Source: Gautieria morchelliformis
Lineage: Eukaryota > Basidiomycota > Agaricomycetes > Gomphales > Gomphaceae
Assembly: GCA_015179125.1 (NCBI GenBank)
Contig: WHVA01000058.1
Location: 268,521 to 332,520, forward strand
DNA length: 64,000 bases
Direction: 5' to 3'
The notes beneath the pieces were generated by a model, which saw nothing but the letters and a program-made list of their open reading frames with translations, had not been told where the DNA came from and searched no databases. A program made the translations under genes and the position numbers. Below, piece by piece: positions 1 through 10,222 of this stretch (positions are counted from its first letter, which is position 1; each line of letters starts with the position of its first letter).

Positions 1-118
1 CTGTGAACATTTGTTGGTTCACCTATTCGCCGAACGGCATACTTATTCGCACAAGTTATTCGGGCATTCACTGTGTTCACTAATACATGATATTAATGCC
101 TAAAAACCAATCTTGACA
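1..118 (-). repeat. LTR-like repeat, inverted partial copy
   Basis: This segment is the reverse complement, at roughly 90% identity by eye, of the first ~117 bases of the repeat that begins at 464. Read on the minus strand it starts with TGTCAAGATTGG at 118 and runs off the window edge. With the copy at 464 it forms an inverted pair around 345 bp of unrelated sequence. The TG start and the presence of longer copies elsewhere suggest a solo LTR, but terminal inverted repeats of a DNA transposon are not excluded. Confidence 0.5.
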
Positions 119-463
119 ACTAGCACAGTACGACATGCTCGTATTACTGAAAGACATTCCCACCTTATGCATGTCCTCCACAAAAGATTTGACCCAACCG
201 AACAATGTGTTTAGCAGCTTGGCATTGCAGGACACGTTTTTCCAATGCACAACTTTCCCAGACCTCCAACCCCCTTGTGCCGACCACTTCCCCATCTCCA
301 GCACCATCAACGTCTCAACTCCCATGGCTGAGGAAACAGCAAAGAGAACCTGGCAGCAAGTAGATTGGACAAGATGCACGAGACATCCTTACCATATGTT
401 CAAGTCTTGTTACCATTACATTCCCAGAGGACAGCAGCAATCAGGGAAATATTGTCCAACAAG

Positions 464-1140
464 TGTCAAGATTGGTTTTTAGGCGTTAATATCGTGTATT
501 AGTGAACACAGCGAATGCCCGAATAACTTGTGTGAATAAGTATGCCGTTTGGCAAATAGGGTGAACCAATACATGTTCAGGAGATAAGAGGGCTGCCCGA
601 TCAGGGCTCACCCTATCTACAGTCATAGCGAAATAGCCCCTGGCACTTGACGATGTAACGTGCAAGGTGTCATGGAAAGGTTGTTTAAGTAGCAACAATC
701 CTTTCACCGGCGAAGGCGCTCCTTTGGAGCCCTTCGCCGACAGCACACATAATAGTTCGAAGGCTAAGGTAAGAAAGGTGAAGTATGAAAACTCACCAGT
801 GATGCTTAAGTCTTCCTCTGGTCGAAGATGGAAATCTATGGAGAGGGCTCAAGACGATAGTCACAGCGAGGTCAAGTTTTGCACAAGATGGACGTATGAT
901 AATTGAACTGGGGGATATACATGCGAATGTAGACTAGTTATACCGAATGCTCGTATGATGCTAGCGAATAGGAAAGAGGCCGTCTTGAGTCAGGGTTGGA
1001 CAGGGGTGTGCAGCCAGGATACAGAAAAGATGAAACACGTATATAATAGAAAGAAGGAGGAGTGCGAATGTGAAACGATGGGGGGAAAAGAGGATGAAGG
1101 CACATATGTACGAAAACACGCCTTGAGACCTGCATATATG
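464..1140 (+). repeat. LTR-like repeat, copy 1 (about 677 bp)
   Basis: A dispersed repeat starting TGTCAAGATTGG, shared nearly end to end with 4813-5491 (677 versus 679 bp). It holds an internal small inverted repeat (GGCGAAGGCGCTCC / GGAGCCCTTCGCC around 710-742). No open frame looks real. The TG start, constant length and dispersal fit a solo LTR of an element not otherwise seen here. The 3' end is set only by where the two copies diverge. Confidence 0.5.
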
Positions 1141-1213
1141 TTGCCCTGCACAGACTCTTTGTCTGCTGGGGTACCTACGGGTAGGGCACCCCATGAATGT
1201 GTCCTGGCCATAT

Positions 1214-1715
1214 GAACACCTAAAGGGGTTGCGTCGGCGGCCAGTGATGAACCATCATGCCGGGTAGAGGATGTCAATCGTGTTTGATGGTGTGCCTGCT
1301 GGCAAATGATGCGAGCAGCGAATGTGGAGAAGGGTGAATGCGGCGGTCATAGATGAGGTGTGGTTGGGGGCAGGGCGAAGCCGGGCGGACACGAAGGAGG
1401 AGTGGTAGAAGGGAAAACAGGGATAGCTGGGTGCAAGAAATACGCGGGTAGTGACAATCCAGCCAGATGAACATCCAAAGGGGGTTGAGCCAAGGGGGTG
1501 AGAGGACCAGTGATGAACTATCAAGCCAGCCAAAGGACGTCGATGGTGCTTTGATGGCGTGGTCATGGCGAATGACGCGAGTAGCCAAGGTCGTTTGGCG
1601 AACTCGGCGAAGGGCGATCAGAGCGAACATAGAAGTGGAGTGATGAAGGGGAGGACAGAGCTACTGGGTATAGGAAATAAACGCGTCATGACACGAGCTA
1701 GCTAAGTGCCCCAGA
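1214..1715. repeat. two diverged tandem copies of ~255 bp
   Basis: Segments 1214-1468 and 1469-1715 align along their length. Both begin AACAYCYAAAGGGG, both contain CCAGTGATGAACYATC followed by a TTTGATGG motif, and both end with a purine-rich stretch. No coding potential is visible. The duplication lies between the LTR-like repeat and a LINE fragment. Confidence 0.45.
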
Positions 1716-1718
1716 CCG

Positions 1719-2255
1719 AACGAGATAAATGAGGCGAGGGAGATAGAGGAACATTTGACCTCACTTGAGATGGCCATCAACACGATAGTGGAAGCCATCA
1801 TACTGTTCTCTGTGCAGTCCCCATACACCACAAGGTGGTGGACCAAAGAACTGAGCCAAGGCAGATCTAGAATGCAGCGGGCAGCTAGGTATGCCAACCG
1901 AGCTAGAAATGATCTGTTACATCCAGCGCATCAGGGGCATTGTGAAGCACAGAATGAATACATGGATCTAATATGTGCAACCAAGCAGGAGTTCTGGTCC
2001 GACTGGCTGCAGAATGCGGATGAAGCCAGCGTATGGACAGCCAGCCGTCTAGTGTCAGGGCAATCAACTGATGGAGCTCGCACGAGGATACCTCCCCTCA
2101 GAGTAGTGGGCGATGCTGGGACAGAGACCAGAGTCACAGACAACGGAGAGAAAAGCAAGCTGCTGTTTAAAGCTTTCTTCCCCTCACAAGGAGTTCAGCT
2201 ACCACAGCACCAGGCACCCGCATTCACCGCCAGACTCCCGGACGGGGGGAGAAAG
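1719..2255 (+). pseudogene. LINE ORF2 fragment (endonuclease-RT linker)
   Basis: An open stretch of about 180 codons matches the region between endonuclease and reverse transcriptase in Tad1-like LINEs. It has the RWWTKELS motif, a helical Arg/Ala-rich segment, DEASVWTASRLVSG, TRIPPL and KLLFKAFFPSQ. The same order is seen in the large LINE at the right end (RWWSRELS, EKTVWTAHRY, ARVPTL, EMLFTAFFP), so the two are distant relatives. No endonuclease precedes it and no RT follows. After about 2255 the frame continues by chance into unrelated sequence. It is a dead, doubly truncated copy. Confidence 0.65.
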
Positions 2256-2436
2256 TACAATGACGTGTTGGGGGTGCAAGAAGGGTGTAAATGTGAGCAT
2301 CGCGCAGCGCGCAGAGGAGGACTGAGGCCGAGGCGCAGGAGTAGAACAGATATGGAATGTTTGGATTTAGCCCCTGGTTTGGGGTGCTCTAGTCTAGTGT
2401 GTGCGAGTGGGCGCGGCTGTGACATGCGGCGTGATT

Positions 2437-2927
2437 GGTCTATTTATATACACCACCATCTGTCCGAGGCTCTGCCCCTCCGCTCACGTGATGACGGTTT
2501 CTCCCACGACCCACGTGACCCGCACCGGCGTCCTCCCAGTGAATTCTGCCCTGCGCATGGCGGCCACGTGTCCGAGGCTGTAGCTTCAGGTTCCTGGCTA
2601 CATATTCTGTCATTTCCTGGCTTCTTCCGGTCTCTTGGTAACTTGCTGCGAGGGCGCTTCTGCCCCTGTCATGCTGCCGCTGTCAATCGGAATTTGGCGC
2701 TGGGTGCTTCCATTACTTGCTTCTGCTGCTTCTGCCATTTCTATGCGCCGGTGTACATAGCTCCTGTGCTGACTTGCCAGTGTACAGCACAACATTTTCA
2801 TGTGCGCACTCCATGCAGGAGTGTGGAGACATTTCTGTTCTAGATTGTCCTCGCCATCTTGCAACCTTTTTTATTTTCAGTTTTAATTCTTATCACACGA
2901 CTGTTCCTGCCAATCACAGGTAGAATA
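2437..2927 (+). repeat. dispersed repeat S, copy 1
   Basis: About 490 bp shared with 6655-7185, starting at the TATATACACCACC stretch and ending near CCAATCACAGGTAGAATATA. Both copies hold CACGTGACCCGCACC and a TTTTTTATTTTCAGTTTTAATT tract split over two runs. The small frames inside are Cys/Ser-rich but differ between copies, so coding is doubtful. Here it follows the LINE fragment; at 6.6 kb it follows the 3' block of the ~5 kb unit. Confidence 0.5.
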
Positions 2928-3255
2928 TAATACATCATGGGGATCATTTTTGTATGCTTGTGACAATGCTCCCCAATGGCAAGTTTTATTTTGTGTAAAA
3001 TTTGATTATTTTATGTTGGTGCAGGCTACTCACTCAAATTGCCAACGTAGCGACTGCCTGTCGCACTGGGAGAATCCCCAGAAGAACCACTGTGGGAAAA
3101 CGTTAGCGATGAGGAGGAAAGGAGCAACTCCCACTGGGCCCGAGGGCGGGGTGGAATGGAGCTAACCCTAACCTGAAAGGTCACAACCGCCCAACATATG
3201 ACATTCAAGCCAACCATGCTGAGAACGTTTTGCGACGAAGGAGACGGGAGTAGAA

Positions 3256-3520
3256 GAATCCTAAAGAGGGGTCAGCGGGTTCAGGGGGAATAGAGGAAGA
3301 GACGGACCGACACAGGGAATGATGAGCCAGATGAGGGCGGCGGAGGCAAGGACCCAGATGTCCCCTGGGGAGTAGATGCACCCCATGGTCGGGTTGTAGA
3401 GGTAACATTGGATGGACTCGGCTGGGGAGCGTGGCTCAGCATGGCACCAGAGCACTCGCGGGGGGGGAGTACTTACAGTTCGCATCATAGGCGATGTTCA
3501 CCATGATGGGCTGGGTGGGG
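3256..3520 (-). pseudogene. possible host membrane-protein fragment
   Basis: On the minus strand a short start (MVNIAYDANC) is followed, after a one-base shift at a run of seven C, by a plausible protein with HAEPRSPAESIQCYLYNP and a hydrophobic segment DIWVLASAALIWLIIP that could be one membrane helix. A GTAAGT lies at the junction, so splicing rather than a frameshift is possible, though no acceptor at a normal distance was found. I do not recognise the family. It may equally be a chance frame. Confidence 0.25.
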
Positions 3521-3539
3521 GACACGAGATTTTAGACGG

Positions 3540-4812
3540 CTAAGACAAAGGATGGTGGTTAGGGCGTGCGTGGGGGATTGGAATGGAGCAATCGCCCATG
3601 GCAGCCCTGGCTACCTGCGCCCACCCCTCGGGGCGGGGCGGCATGCCTGGGATCGCCGTCAGACGCATTTCATTTTTGGGCGGTCCCTCCCTGTCACGTG
3701 TGGCAATCCATCCCCTACAGTCACGTAACATATACCTTAGACTCCCATGCGGGAGGCTATCGACAATGTCCCTCACTGACTGTTATCATCCCCGTTATCG
3801 GCCCTGACCGCCTATCATCCTCCCACGAGGCAGACATCCACCAACCCTCTGTATGCAAGTTTCCTCCAATCCCGTCTCTCCTGTTCCCAAGCCCATTCCG
3901 ACTCATCGCTGCGACAAGCTTGCAATCCGAAGTCCATGACACCATCACTCCATCATGCCCCACCCTACATGTCACTGTCTAACAGCCTGGACCACAAGGC
4001 ACGGGTGATATTCGCCTGCATTAATATGTCCGACATCAGAGGGAATGACGCAGCGCCAAGTAACTCTGCTTCGGAAGCGGGGCAAAATAATACTCTCTTG
4101 TCCGAGCTCGACGAAGAACCTTGAGAGCAAAATGCCAAATTTTGCTCTCACACCCTTTCTTGTCACCCGAGATAACACTGCCACCGGCGTACCAACAGGG
4201 TACGCGCAAGCTCTGGCGCTCGAGAGCTGTCCTGGTGGATGCTCCAAAATCGAGAAAGGCACAACCATGTTGCCAAGCATGTCCTGGGGGGTGTTCGTAG
4301 TTAGTGGCGATGTGGTCGATCACACACTTCGGTACACGTTCCTGCTTCACGGATATACGTTCACATCATACATTCGCCTCATTCCCGGAAGGGCCCACTT
4401 ATTCCAATCGTCTTCTGCCATCACACAATCGTACAAAATATCTGCACTCCGAAGCAGCACCCCCGCATTCGCATACCATGCCCAGGCAAACATAGCAACC
4501 CAGCATGCCGGTGTATGGTTGGTTTGTGGACATTGGACGCATAGAGCCCACTACTGATTCAGTCCGCCGAAGTTCATGAATTACCGTGTGCATCTCAGTA
4601 TGCAGCACTGAAACCTCATCCTATCCACATATCCTGGACCGTTCCGGCACCCCAGGAATGCTTACTGCCTTCTGCAGCGTCACCATGCGGTGTCCCAATC
4701 TCACTGGGTCCACGGGAGTCACTTCAGGTTAGTACACACTTAGGTTCAAAACGACGCATATATTTCCTAATCACAAGCGCAGAGAGCAGAAGATTTGTGA
4801 TGTAATGGTCAC
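3540..4812. other. no feature recognised
   Basis: I see no gene, repeat or element end in this stretch. The open frames on both strands overlap one another, have no recognisable motif and no consistent codon bias. The sequence is not strongly biased in composition. Confidence 0.5.
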
Positions 4813-5491
4813 TGTCAAGATTGGTTTTTAGGCGTTAATATCGTGTATTAGTGAACACAACGAATGCCCGAATAACTTGTGCGAATAAGTATGCCATTCG
4901 GCGAATAAGTGAACCAATGAATGTTCACGAAACAAAGGGGTTGCCCGAACGGGGCTCGCCCTGTCTACAGTCGTAGCGAAACAGCTCGCAGTACTTGACG
5001 ACGCAACGTGCAAGATATTACGGAAGGGCTGTCTAAGTTTCGACGGTCCCTTCGCTGGCGAAGGTGCTCCTTAGGAGCCCTTTGCCAACAGCACAGAAAG
5101 TAGTTCGAAGGCTAAGGTAACGAAGATGAAGTATGAGAACTCACCAGTGATGCCTAAGTCCTCTTCTGGTTGAAGATAGAAATCTCCAGGAGAAGGCTCA
5201 AGACGATGATCACAGCGAGGTCGAGTTTGCACAAGATGAACGACGTATGATAATTGAACTGGGGAATATACATGCGAATGTAAACTACTTATATCGAATG
5301 CTCGCAAGGTATTAGCGAATAGGAAAGAGGCCGTCGTGAGTTAGGACCGGATCGGGGTGTGCAGTCATGATACTAAGTAGATGGAATAAACATACAATAG
5401 AGTGAGGGAAGAATGCGAACATGAAACAACGGAGAGTAAAGGGGGCGAAAGCACTTATGGACAAAACCATGTCTTGGGACCCGCATACATG
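4813..5491 (+). repeat. LTR-like repeat, copy 2 (about 679 bp)
   Basis: Second full-length copy of the repeat at 464-1140, again starting TGTCAAGATTGG and keeping the internal CGAAGGTGCTCC / GGAGCCCTTTGCC inverted repeat. It has no partner in direct orientation within reach, which fits a solo LTR. It lies directly upstream of the zinc-finger gene relic at 5.55 kb. Confidence 0.5.
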
Positions 5492-5651
5492 CTAGCAGCA
5501 CCAGCCGCCCACACTCACGGGGAAATCCCGCAGTAAGCCGTCGCGTCGGCACCCACCAATGGTCTGCGCCAACGCGCGTTCGCGTGGAGGAGCTCTGACG
5601 GGTGGCTGTGCGGCTGCGACCTATGAGAGCTGGTATGGTGTTCCCTGGCTA

Positions 5652-5687
5652 GTGGAAACGACGGTGATGGACCACCGTCGTTTCCAC
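5652..5687. repeat. fold-back palindrome, 15-bp arms
   Basis: GTGGAAACGACGGTG at 5652-5666 is matched by its exact reverse complement at 5673-5687, with 6 bases between. The zinc-finger gene relic changes orientation here. Confidence 0.8.
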
Positions 5688-5759
5688 CACCCGGGCGCGT
5701 GGCTACCCGTTGGACCCCGGCTCTGACCCGCCACGACCGCTGTACAAGCCGAAAGGCCC

Positions 5760-5788
5760 GAGCACCGCCTAAGCCTTAGGCCGTGCTC
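5760..5788. repeat. fold-back palindrome, 14-bp arms
   Basis: GAGCACCGCCTAAG is followed almost at once by its reverse complement, with one mismatch. It lies where intact family members go straight from the KPKG segment into the VIILSTDE segment. Confidence 0.7.
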
Positions 5789-5978
5789 ATGCCTCGTGGA
5801 CAAGATGCTCAGTAGTCATCTGGTCCACGGACGACCCGAAGAAAATCCACGAGAAACTTGAAGGGTCCTTGGAGCTATTTGAGGTCAAGGGTCCCGTCAA
5901 AGTCGCAGAGAAATCATGCCTGTGTAGTAAATGTGGCCATGGATCCTCCCGTGAAGAGGAGGTGAAGCGCCACATACT

Positions 5979-6032
5979 GCGGAGGATAGGGTAATGCGTC
6001 TCTATATAGAGACGCACTACCCCACCCTCCGC
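5979..6032. repeat. fold-back palindrome, ~27-bp arms, no spacer
   Basis: The sequence up to the central TCTATATAGA is an imperfect reverse complement of the finger-encoding sequence that follows (GAGACGCACTACC, CACCCTCCGC). Intact copies have only the right-hand half, so the left half is an inverted duplication. Confidence 0.75.
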
Positions 6033-6165
6033 CGGCTGTGCTGGAATCCAACGTGCACGAAGCTTTTTGCGGGGACAGATTCTGCCTTGAAGACACTCGA
6101 AGTACAGGGCTAAAAGTGTAAGGGGGAGGACGGTATGCGGCGAGACTCCGAGGGTGCTGAAGAAG

Positions 6166-6654
6166 GGGAACGAATATATGATTCAAATGAGTGAGGAGAA
6201 TCGGAAGGACTCGAACGTGGGTACCCGTCTTGTTTATTAATATGTATTCCTTCTGTCGACATGTAGCCAATATCGTCCTGCTGTTCACTTACGCCTCCAT
6301 TTCTCTGCGTGTGTGGCCATCAGCAGCCCAGGGACGCATAACGTAGAAGCACTTAAAAGCCATTCTCTCATAGCTGCGCATGTCAGTACCATACGCAACC
6401 ACGGCTTAGATTGGATTGCGGATTCAAGGGAAGAGTCGAAACCTGACAATCTAGAGGGACCGAAGGCAACGTATATAGTAGCAACGGCAGTAATCTCTCC
6501 ATGCGCGGCACGCGGGCCAGGGCCTGTGTGTACGAGAAGTACCAGAAGGGCAACATGACCAGGAAATGAGAGCATATATATAAGAGTGATCCCAACACAC
6601 AATATAATAAAAAATAAAAAATAAAACACAAAACGCGAGGAAACCCAGCGATCC
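6166..6654 (+). repeat. block V (3' flank of the ~5 kb unit), copy
   Basis: Downstream flank of the zinc-finger gene, also found at 38312-38920 and 43354-43930 (+) and at 11000-11590 and 20400-20990 (-). Marker sequences are TCGACATGTAGCCAATAT, GTTCACTT.CGCCTCCAT, AAAAGCCATTCTCTCA and TTGCGGATTCAAGGGAAGAG. It probably includes the gene's 3' untranslated region (AATAAA-like strings, ATTAATA). Here it is followed by repeat S instead of block U. Confidence 0.6.
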
Positions 6655-7185
6655 CCCACGTATATACACCACCGTCTCTGCATGACGACGGTTTCTCCCA
6701 CGACCCACGTGACCCGCACCAGGCGTCCTAATTCCGCCCTGCGCATGGCGGCCACGTGTCTCGAGCTCTGTTCGTTCGGCTTCGGGTTCCTGGCTACATC
6801 TTATGTCATCCTGGCTTCTTCCGGTCTCTTGCTTGCCGCGACGGCGCTTCTGTCCCTGTCGTGCTTCCGCAGCTGTCAATTGGAATTTGGCGCTGGGGGC
6901 TTCTTGCTTCTGCTGCTTCTGTCGTTTCTATGCCCCGGTGTACATAGCTCCCGTTGTGACTTCCTAGTTTACGGCGCAACATTTTCGTGTGCGCACTCTG
7001 GGGACTGTGGAGACGTTTCTGTTCGAGATTGTTCTTGCCCGCCATCCTTTTTTATTTTCAGTTTTAATTCTTGTTCCTCTCCACACACAAGGTGATCCTT
7101 CTACGCCAGGTACCGCTCGTTTGTTCCTTCCTAAAAATGTTTTTACTTTGTATACTGCTCCCGCCAATCACAGGTAGAATATAAT
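6655..7185 (+). repeat. dispersed repeat S, copy 2
   Basis: Second copy of the repeat at 2437-2927, with the same TATATACACCACC start and CCAATCACAGGTAGAATATAATA end. It is about 40 bp longer because of an insertion (around 7080-7135) before the final CCAATCACAGG. It directly precedes the Ty3/gypsy element and could contain sequence captured with it. Confidence 0.5.
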
Positions 7186-7426
7186 ACCTTCCGTCCAGCA
7201 AATGACAATATTACTTATGAGGCGTATATGTTACAGTCCTTCTGATCGACAGCTCTCTTGTCGCTCGGGTGCACTCAACTCGGGCGGCGGAGAAAATGGC
7301 TGCCAATTGTGCCCCACCAGGGGACTATTTCAGATGTCCCACCACGTTTGCACCAACGCAGCTGCCATTGGGCTCTCCTGAATTTATGAGAAATGGAGGG
7401 CGCGTGAGTCGAGCTCGAGGGATACA

Positions 7427-8869
7427 ATGTTAACAGTAGACGTACAGACTGTCACCTCCCAAACTGACGAGCTGCTTGCCCAACAACCCCATGTAGAGCT
7501 CAACGGTGCTGACCCAGATGATGCCAATAAAAGAAAATTGTCAAGTGTCCTCCCGGGGGTTTATCAGCTCAGACAATTGAAGCCCGGGGATAGGGAAACA
7601 GCAATGACTACTTACCCATTCCTGACTCACACTATGGACCAGATCCCGGTCCAAAGCTACTTGGCAAATATCTTCAAGGGAAGAACAACAAAGCACCCCA
7701 CAAACCAGCAATACGACTCGGATGTGTCCTCGGCTAAATCAAGTGACCCACCTAGCATGTACAAAGCCAAAATACTTCGAAAGAAAGCTTACCGTAAGAA
7801 ACTGAAAGAAAGACTTGCAGACACGTCCCATGTCAAAATCTCGGAGCCAGACCCATACAACGGCTCCGCAGACTTCGACGCGTTTGAGCAGTGGACATTT
7901 GAAGTAAATAATTGGTTCAAAATGACAAAATTTCCATCACATTTTCATGTAAGACACATGAAGAAATTTATGAAAGGAAAAGCAACGAAATACTACATGA
8001 CATTCGTGGCCCCTCAACCTGACAACTACACGGTAGAATCCCTGGGAAAGGAGCTATTGGACTTCTGTTTCCCAGGACACATTAGACAACAAATACGTCA
8101 AAAATTCTATGAAGCTCACCAAGGCAAGAAAACGATACGAGAATACATCAGACACCTGCGATCTCTGGCAACGCGCCTGCCGGATATTACGGAGTTCCAC
8201 ATTGTTCAACAGCTATGGAATGGAGCCAACAGCTACCTTCACCTAGAATGGACTAAGGCGGGTTTGTCTGATGAATACACAGATCTCTTGACATTAGAAG
8301 AGACCGCTGAACGATTCGAACAGGCTGAACATTTACGACAATACGAAGAAAGGTGGAACGCCTCCCTTCCAAAAACAGAACCCAAACGACCTTTGAGGAA
8401 TAGAGATGTATATCCACGCCCGGCGTCCCCAACAGAGGCACTCAGGTCACGAACCTCTCCATCTAAATGCCACAACTTCCACAATTTCAAGCCTAGAGAT
8501 AGAACGACAAATGATAGCAGATATAACTCCAGCGTGAAAAGAAGATCCCGCTCACCGTCCCTAGCCAATAGGCCCAAACTCTCTGATGCGCAAAAAGATG
8601 ACTTACGTGCCAAAGGACTCTGCTTCCTATGCAAGGAATCGGGCCACCTCTCACGCAACTGTCCTACACGCACAACGGTCCCGACTAATCGCCACCTGAA
8701 GCCCCCCGGCGTACACGCAGCAACCGTTGAGATACCCGACCCTGTCGCTGCTCTAGACCGCTTAGCCGCTGAAAACATCATGTTGGAACTCAACATGATA
8801 GAGCAATGGGAAGATCTAAATGACACACCAAACGCCTTGGATATCCCACAAGTTTCTGGGATGCAATAA
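7427..8869 (+). CDS. gag: Ty3/gypsy Gag, CCHC nucleocapsid
   Basis: A 480-residue open frame encoding the structural protein of the element. Residues ~140-300 form a retrotransposon gag domain (DFDAFEQWTFEVNNWFK, then RKFYEAHQGKKTIREYIRHL), which packs the RNA into particles. A basic Arg/Ser-rich segment follows. One zinc knuckle CFLCKESGHLSRNC (CX2CX4HX4C) sits near residue 410 and binds RNA. It ends in TAA at 8867-8869. The pol frame is already open before that stop in the -1 phase, which may reflect programmed frameshifting. Gag looks intact although the rest of the element is decayed. The start at 7427 is simply the first Met of the frame; the upstream frame at 7294 could extend it. Confidence 0.8.
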   Translation: MLTVDVQTVTSQTDELLAQQPHVELNGADPDDANKRKLSSVLPGVYQLRQLKPGDRETAMTTYPFLTHTMDQIPVQSYLANIFKGRTTKHPTNQQYDSDVSSAKSSDPPSMYKAKILRKKAYRKKLKERLADTSHVKISEPDPYNGSADFDAFEQWTFEVNNWFKMTKFPSHFHVRHMKKFMKGKATKYYMTFVAPQPDNYTVESLGKELLDFCFPGHIRQQIRQKFYEAHQGKKTIREYIRHLRSLATRLPDITEFHIVQQLWNGANSYLHLEWTKAGLSDEYTDLLTLEETAERFEQAEHLRQYEERWNASLPKTEPKRPLRNRDVYPRPASPTEALRSRTSPSKCHNFHNFKPRDRTTNDSRYNSSVKRRSRSPSLANRPKLSDAQKDDLRAKGLCFLCKESGHLSRNCPTRTTVPTNRHLKPPGVHAATVEIPDPVAALDRLAAENIMLELNMIEQWEDLNDTPNALDIPQVSGMQ

Positions 8870-10222
8870 GTCAAAGCCTATCCGATGGTGTCAGTACCGC
8901 CCACTGCCTCGTGCCCCCAGATTGTCCCAGATCAAAAAGATTTACAACGATCCCAGTATCTATAGACACTGTACTGATCAATGACCGTTTATTCAACATG
9001 CATTACTCACTGACCGTGGAGACAATCCTGGACAATGACTTTGACTGTGTTGCCTGGATAGAATTCGAAAACATCCAAAGACAAGCCAAAATAACCCCCG
9101 CAATTGAACCTTTCTCAGAAGATATGTGGGTGGATACCAGATGAGTGCTGCGAGCCTTCTCAAGGTTAGGTACTAGATGGAACAGAGAAACCTGGATCAA
9201 CTCACAGGATAACCCACAGCACCTAAACCGTCAACAGCTCACCACACAGAACACTGAGCGTATAGCAAATAACCGCCGACTGGGGGAACTAGAGGATGCT
9301 CAGGATCCTACAAACAGTGAGGATGAGTACTCATTCACTTCAGAAGAAATGGACGGCCCTGAGAACGAAACCAAACACTTGGATGATATCCTGCGGACGA
9401 TCGTCCCCCAGGAAGAAGAGGACATATATGCTTCTATGCCTGGGCTAGTACCCATAGAGGACGAAAGTGATGATAAGGAGTCCCCATCGAATGAGAATGA
9501 GGAGGTTCAAATACGCATGGCAGCGGCGTCTCCGGTGTCTAACACTATAGCTGCCAAATCTCAAGGAAAAGTTACAAGGAATCCTCAGAAGACACAGGAG
9601 ATGGAGCGCAATGCCGGTAAACCTAAGGACTTCAAATGACTAATACCTAAAGCCATCGTCATCACAGTACAAGTCAATGGAAAAGACATACGGGCTTTGT
9701 TAGATTCCGGGTTTCTAGCCAACTTCATCTCTTCCCTGTCAGCTTGCAGCCATGGGCTCCCGCACGATGATCAATTGCTCCACAACGGTGGAATTCACAT
9801 ACCAGGAAATACTCGAAAGGAGACCATTCGACGTTATTAACTTGGAAAATTATGATATGATATTGGGTACTCCCTTCTTGTTCCAACACAGGGTTATGTT
9901 GGGATTCAACCCCTCTAGAGTCTCTATAGTGTCGAATATGGCAGAAAAGATTGGTAGACCTGACGTAGCCACCGTAACATCAATGGCAGCGGACCTGGTA
10001 GAAGATGGACTACAACAGATATGTACACAACTTCGTGAATACGCGACGGATATCTGTCATTCCGCGGATGAAATACCACTGCCACCTCTGAGGTCCATTA
10101 ACCATTCCATACCGATAATATATGAATCAAAAACTTACAATTGGAGACCATCGCGATGTCCTGAAGCGGTAAAAATCCTATGTCGAGCAAAACATGACAA
10201 CTATCTGAAAACACGTTGGTGA
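8843..10222 (+). pseudogene. pol: Ty3/gypsy Pol remnant: protease, start of RT
   Basis: The frame opens in -1 phase relative to gag and runs through an acidic linker to a retropepsin with VNGKDIRALLDSGFLANFIS (9660-9730; LLDSG is the catalytic motif) and ILGTPFLF (from about 9866; second conserved motif). An RT N-terminus follows (LPPLRSINHSIPI, WRPSRCPEA). Damage: in-frame TGA at 9142-9144 and 9637-9639, a one-base shift at about 9733 that splits the protease, and truncation after 10222. It cannot make an active polyprotein. Confidence 0.75.

Larger units (their letters stand above)
5555..6165 (+). pseudogene. relic of proline-rich C2H2 gene family, folded back
   Basis: The 3' half of the family (see 42686-43354) is recognisable on the plus strand: the CTGTACAAGCCGAAAGG segment, KKIHEKLEGSLELFEVKGPVKV-like coding, and a first C2H2 finger with CSKCGHGSSREEEVKRHI. 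Before 5652 the sequence runs in the opposite orientation (minus-strand version of the gene's middle), and it flips to plus exactly across a 15-bp-arm palindrome. Two more palindromes interrupt it at 5760-5788 and 5979-6032, the last inside the finger. It cannot encode a protein. These strand flips suggest short-range template switching in a dead copy. Confidence 0.65.

Noticed and set aside
1755-2843. One continuous 362-codon gene
   Set aside because: Only the first ~170 codons are LINE-like. The rest runs through repeat S, whose other copy reads in different frames, so the length is accidental.
8239-8874. Long minus-strand frame opposite the gypsy gag
   Set aside because: It is a shadow of the gag coding strand; gag has clear domain motifs and the minus frame has none.
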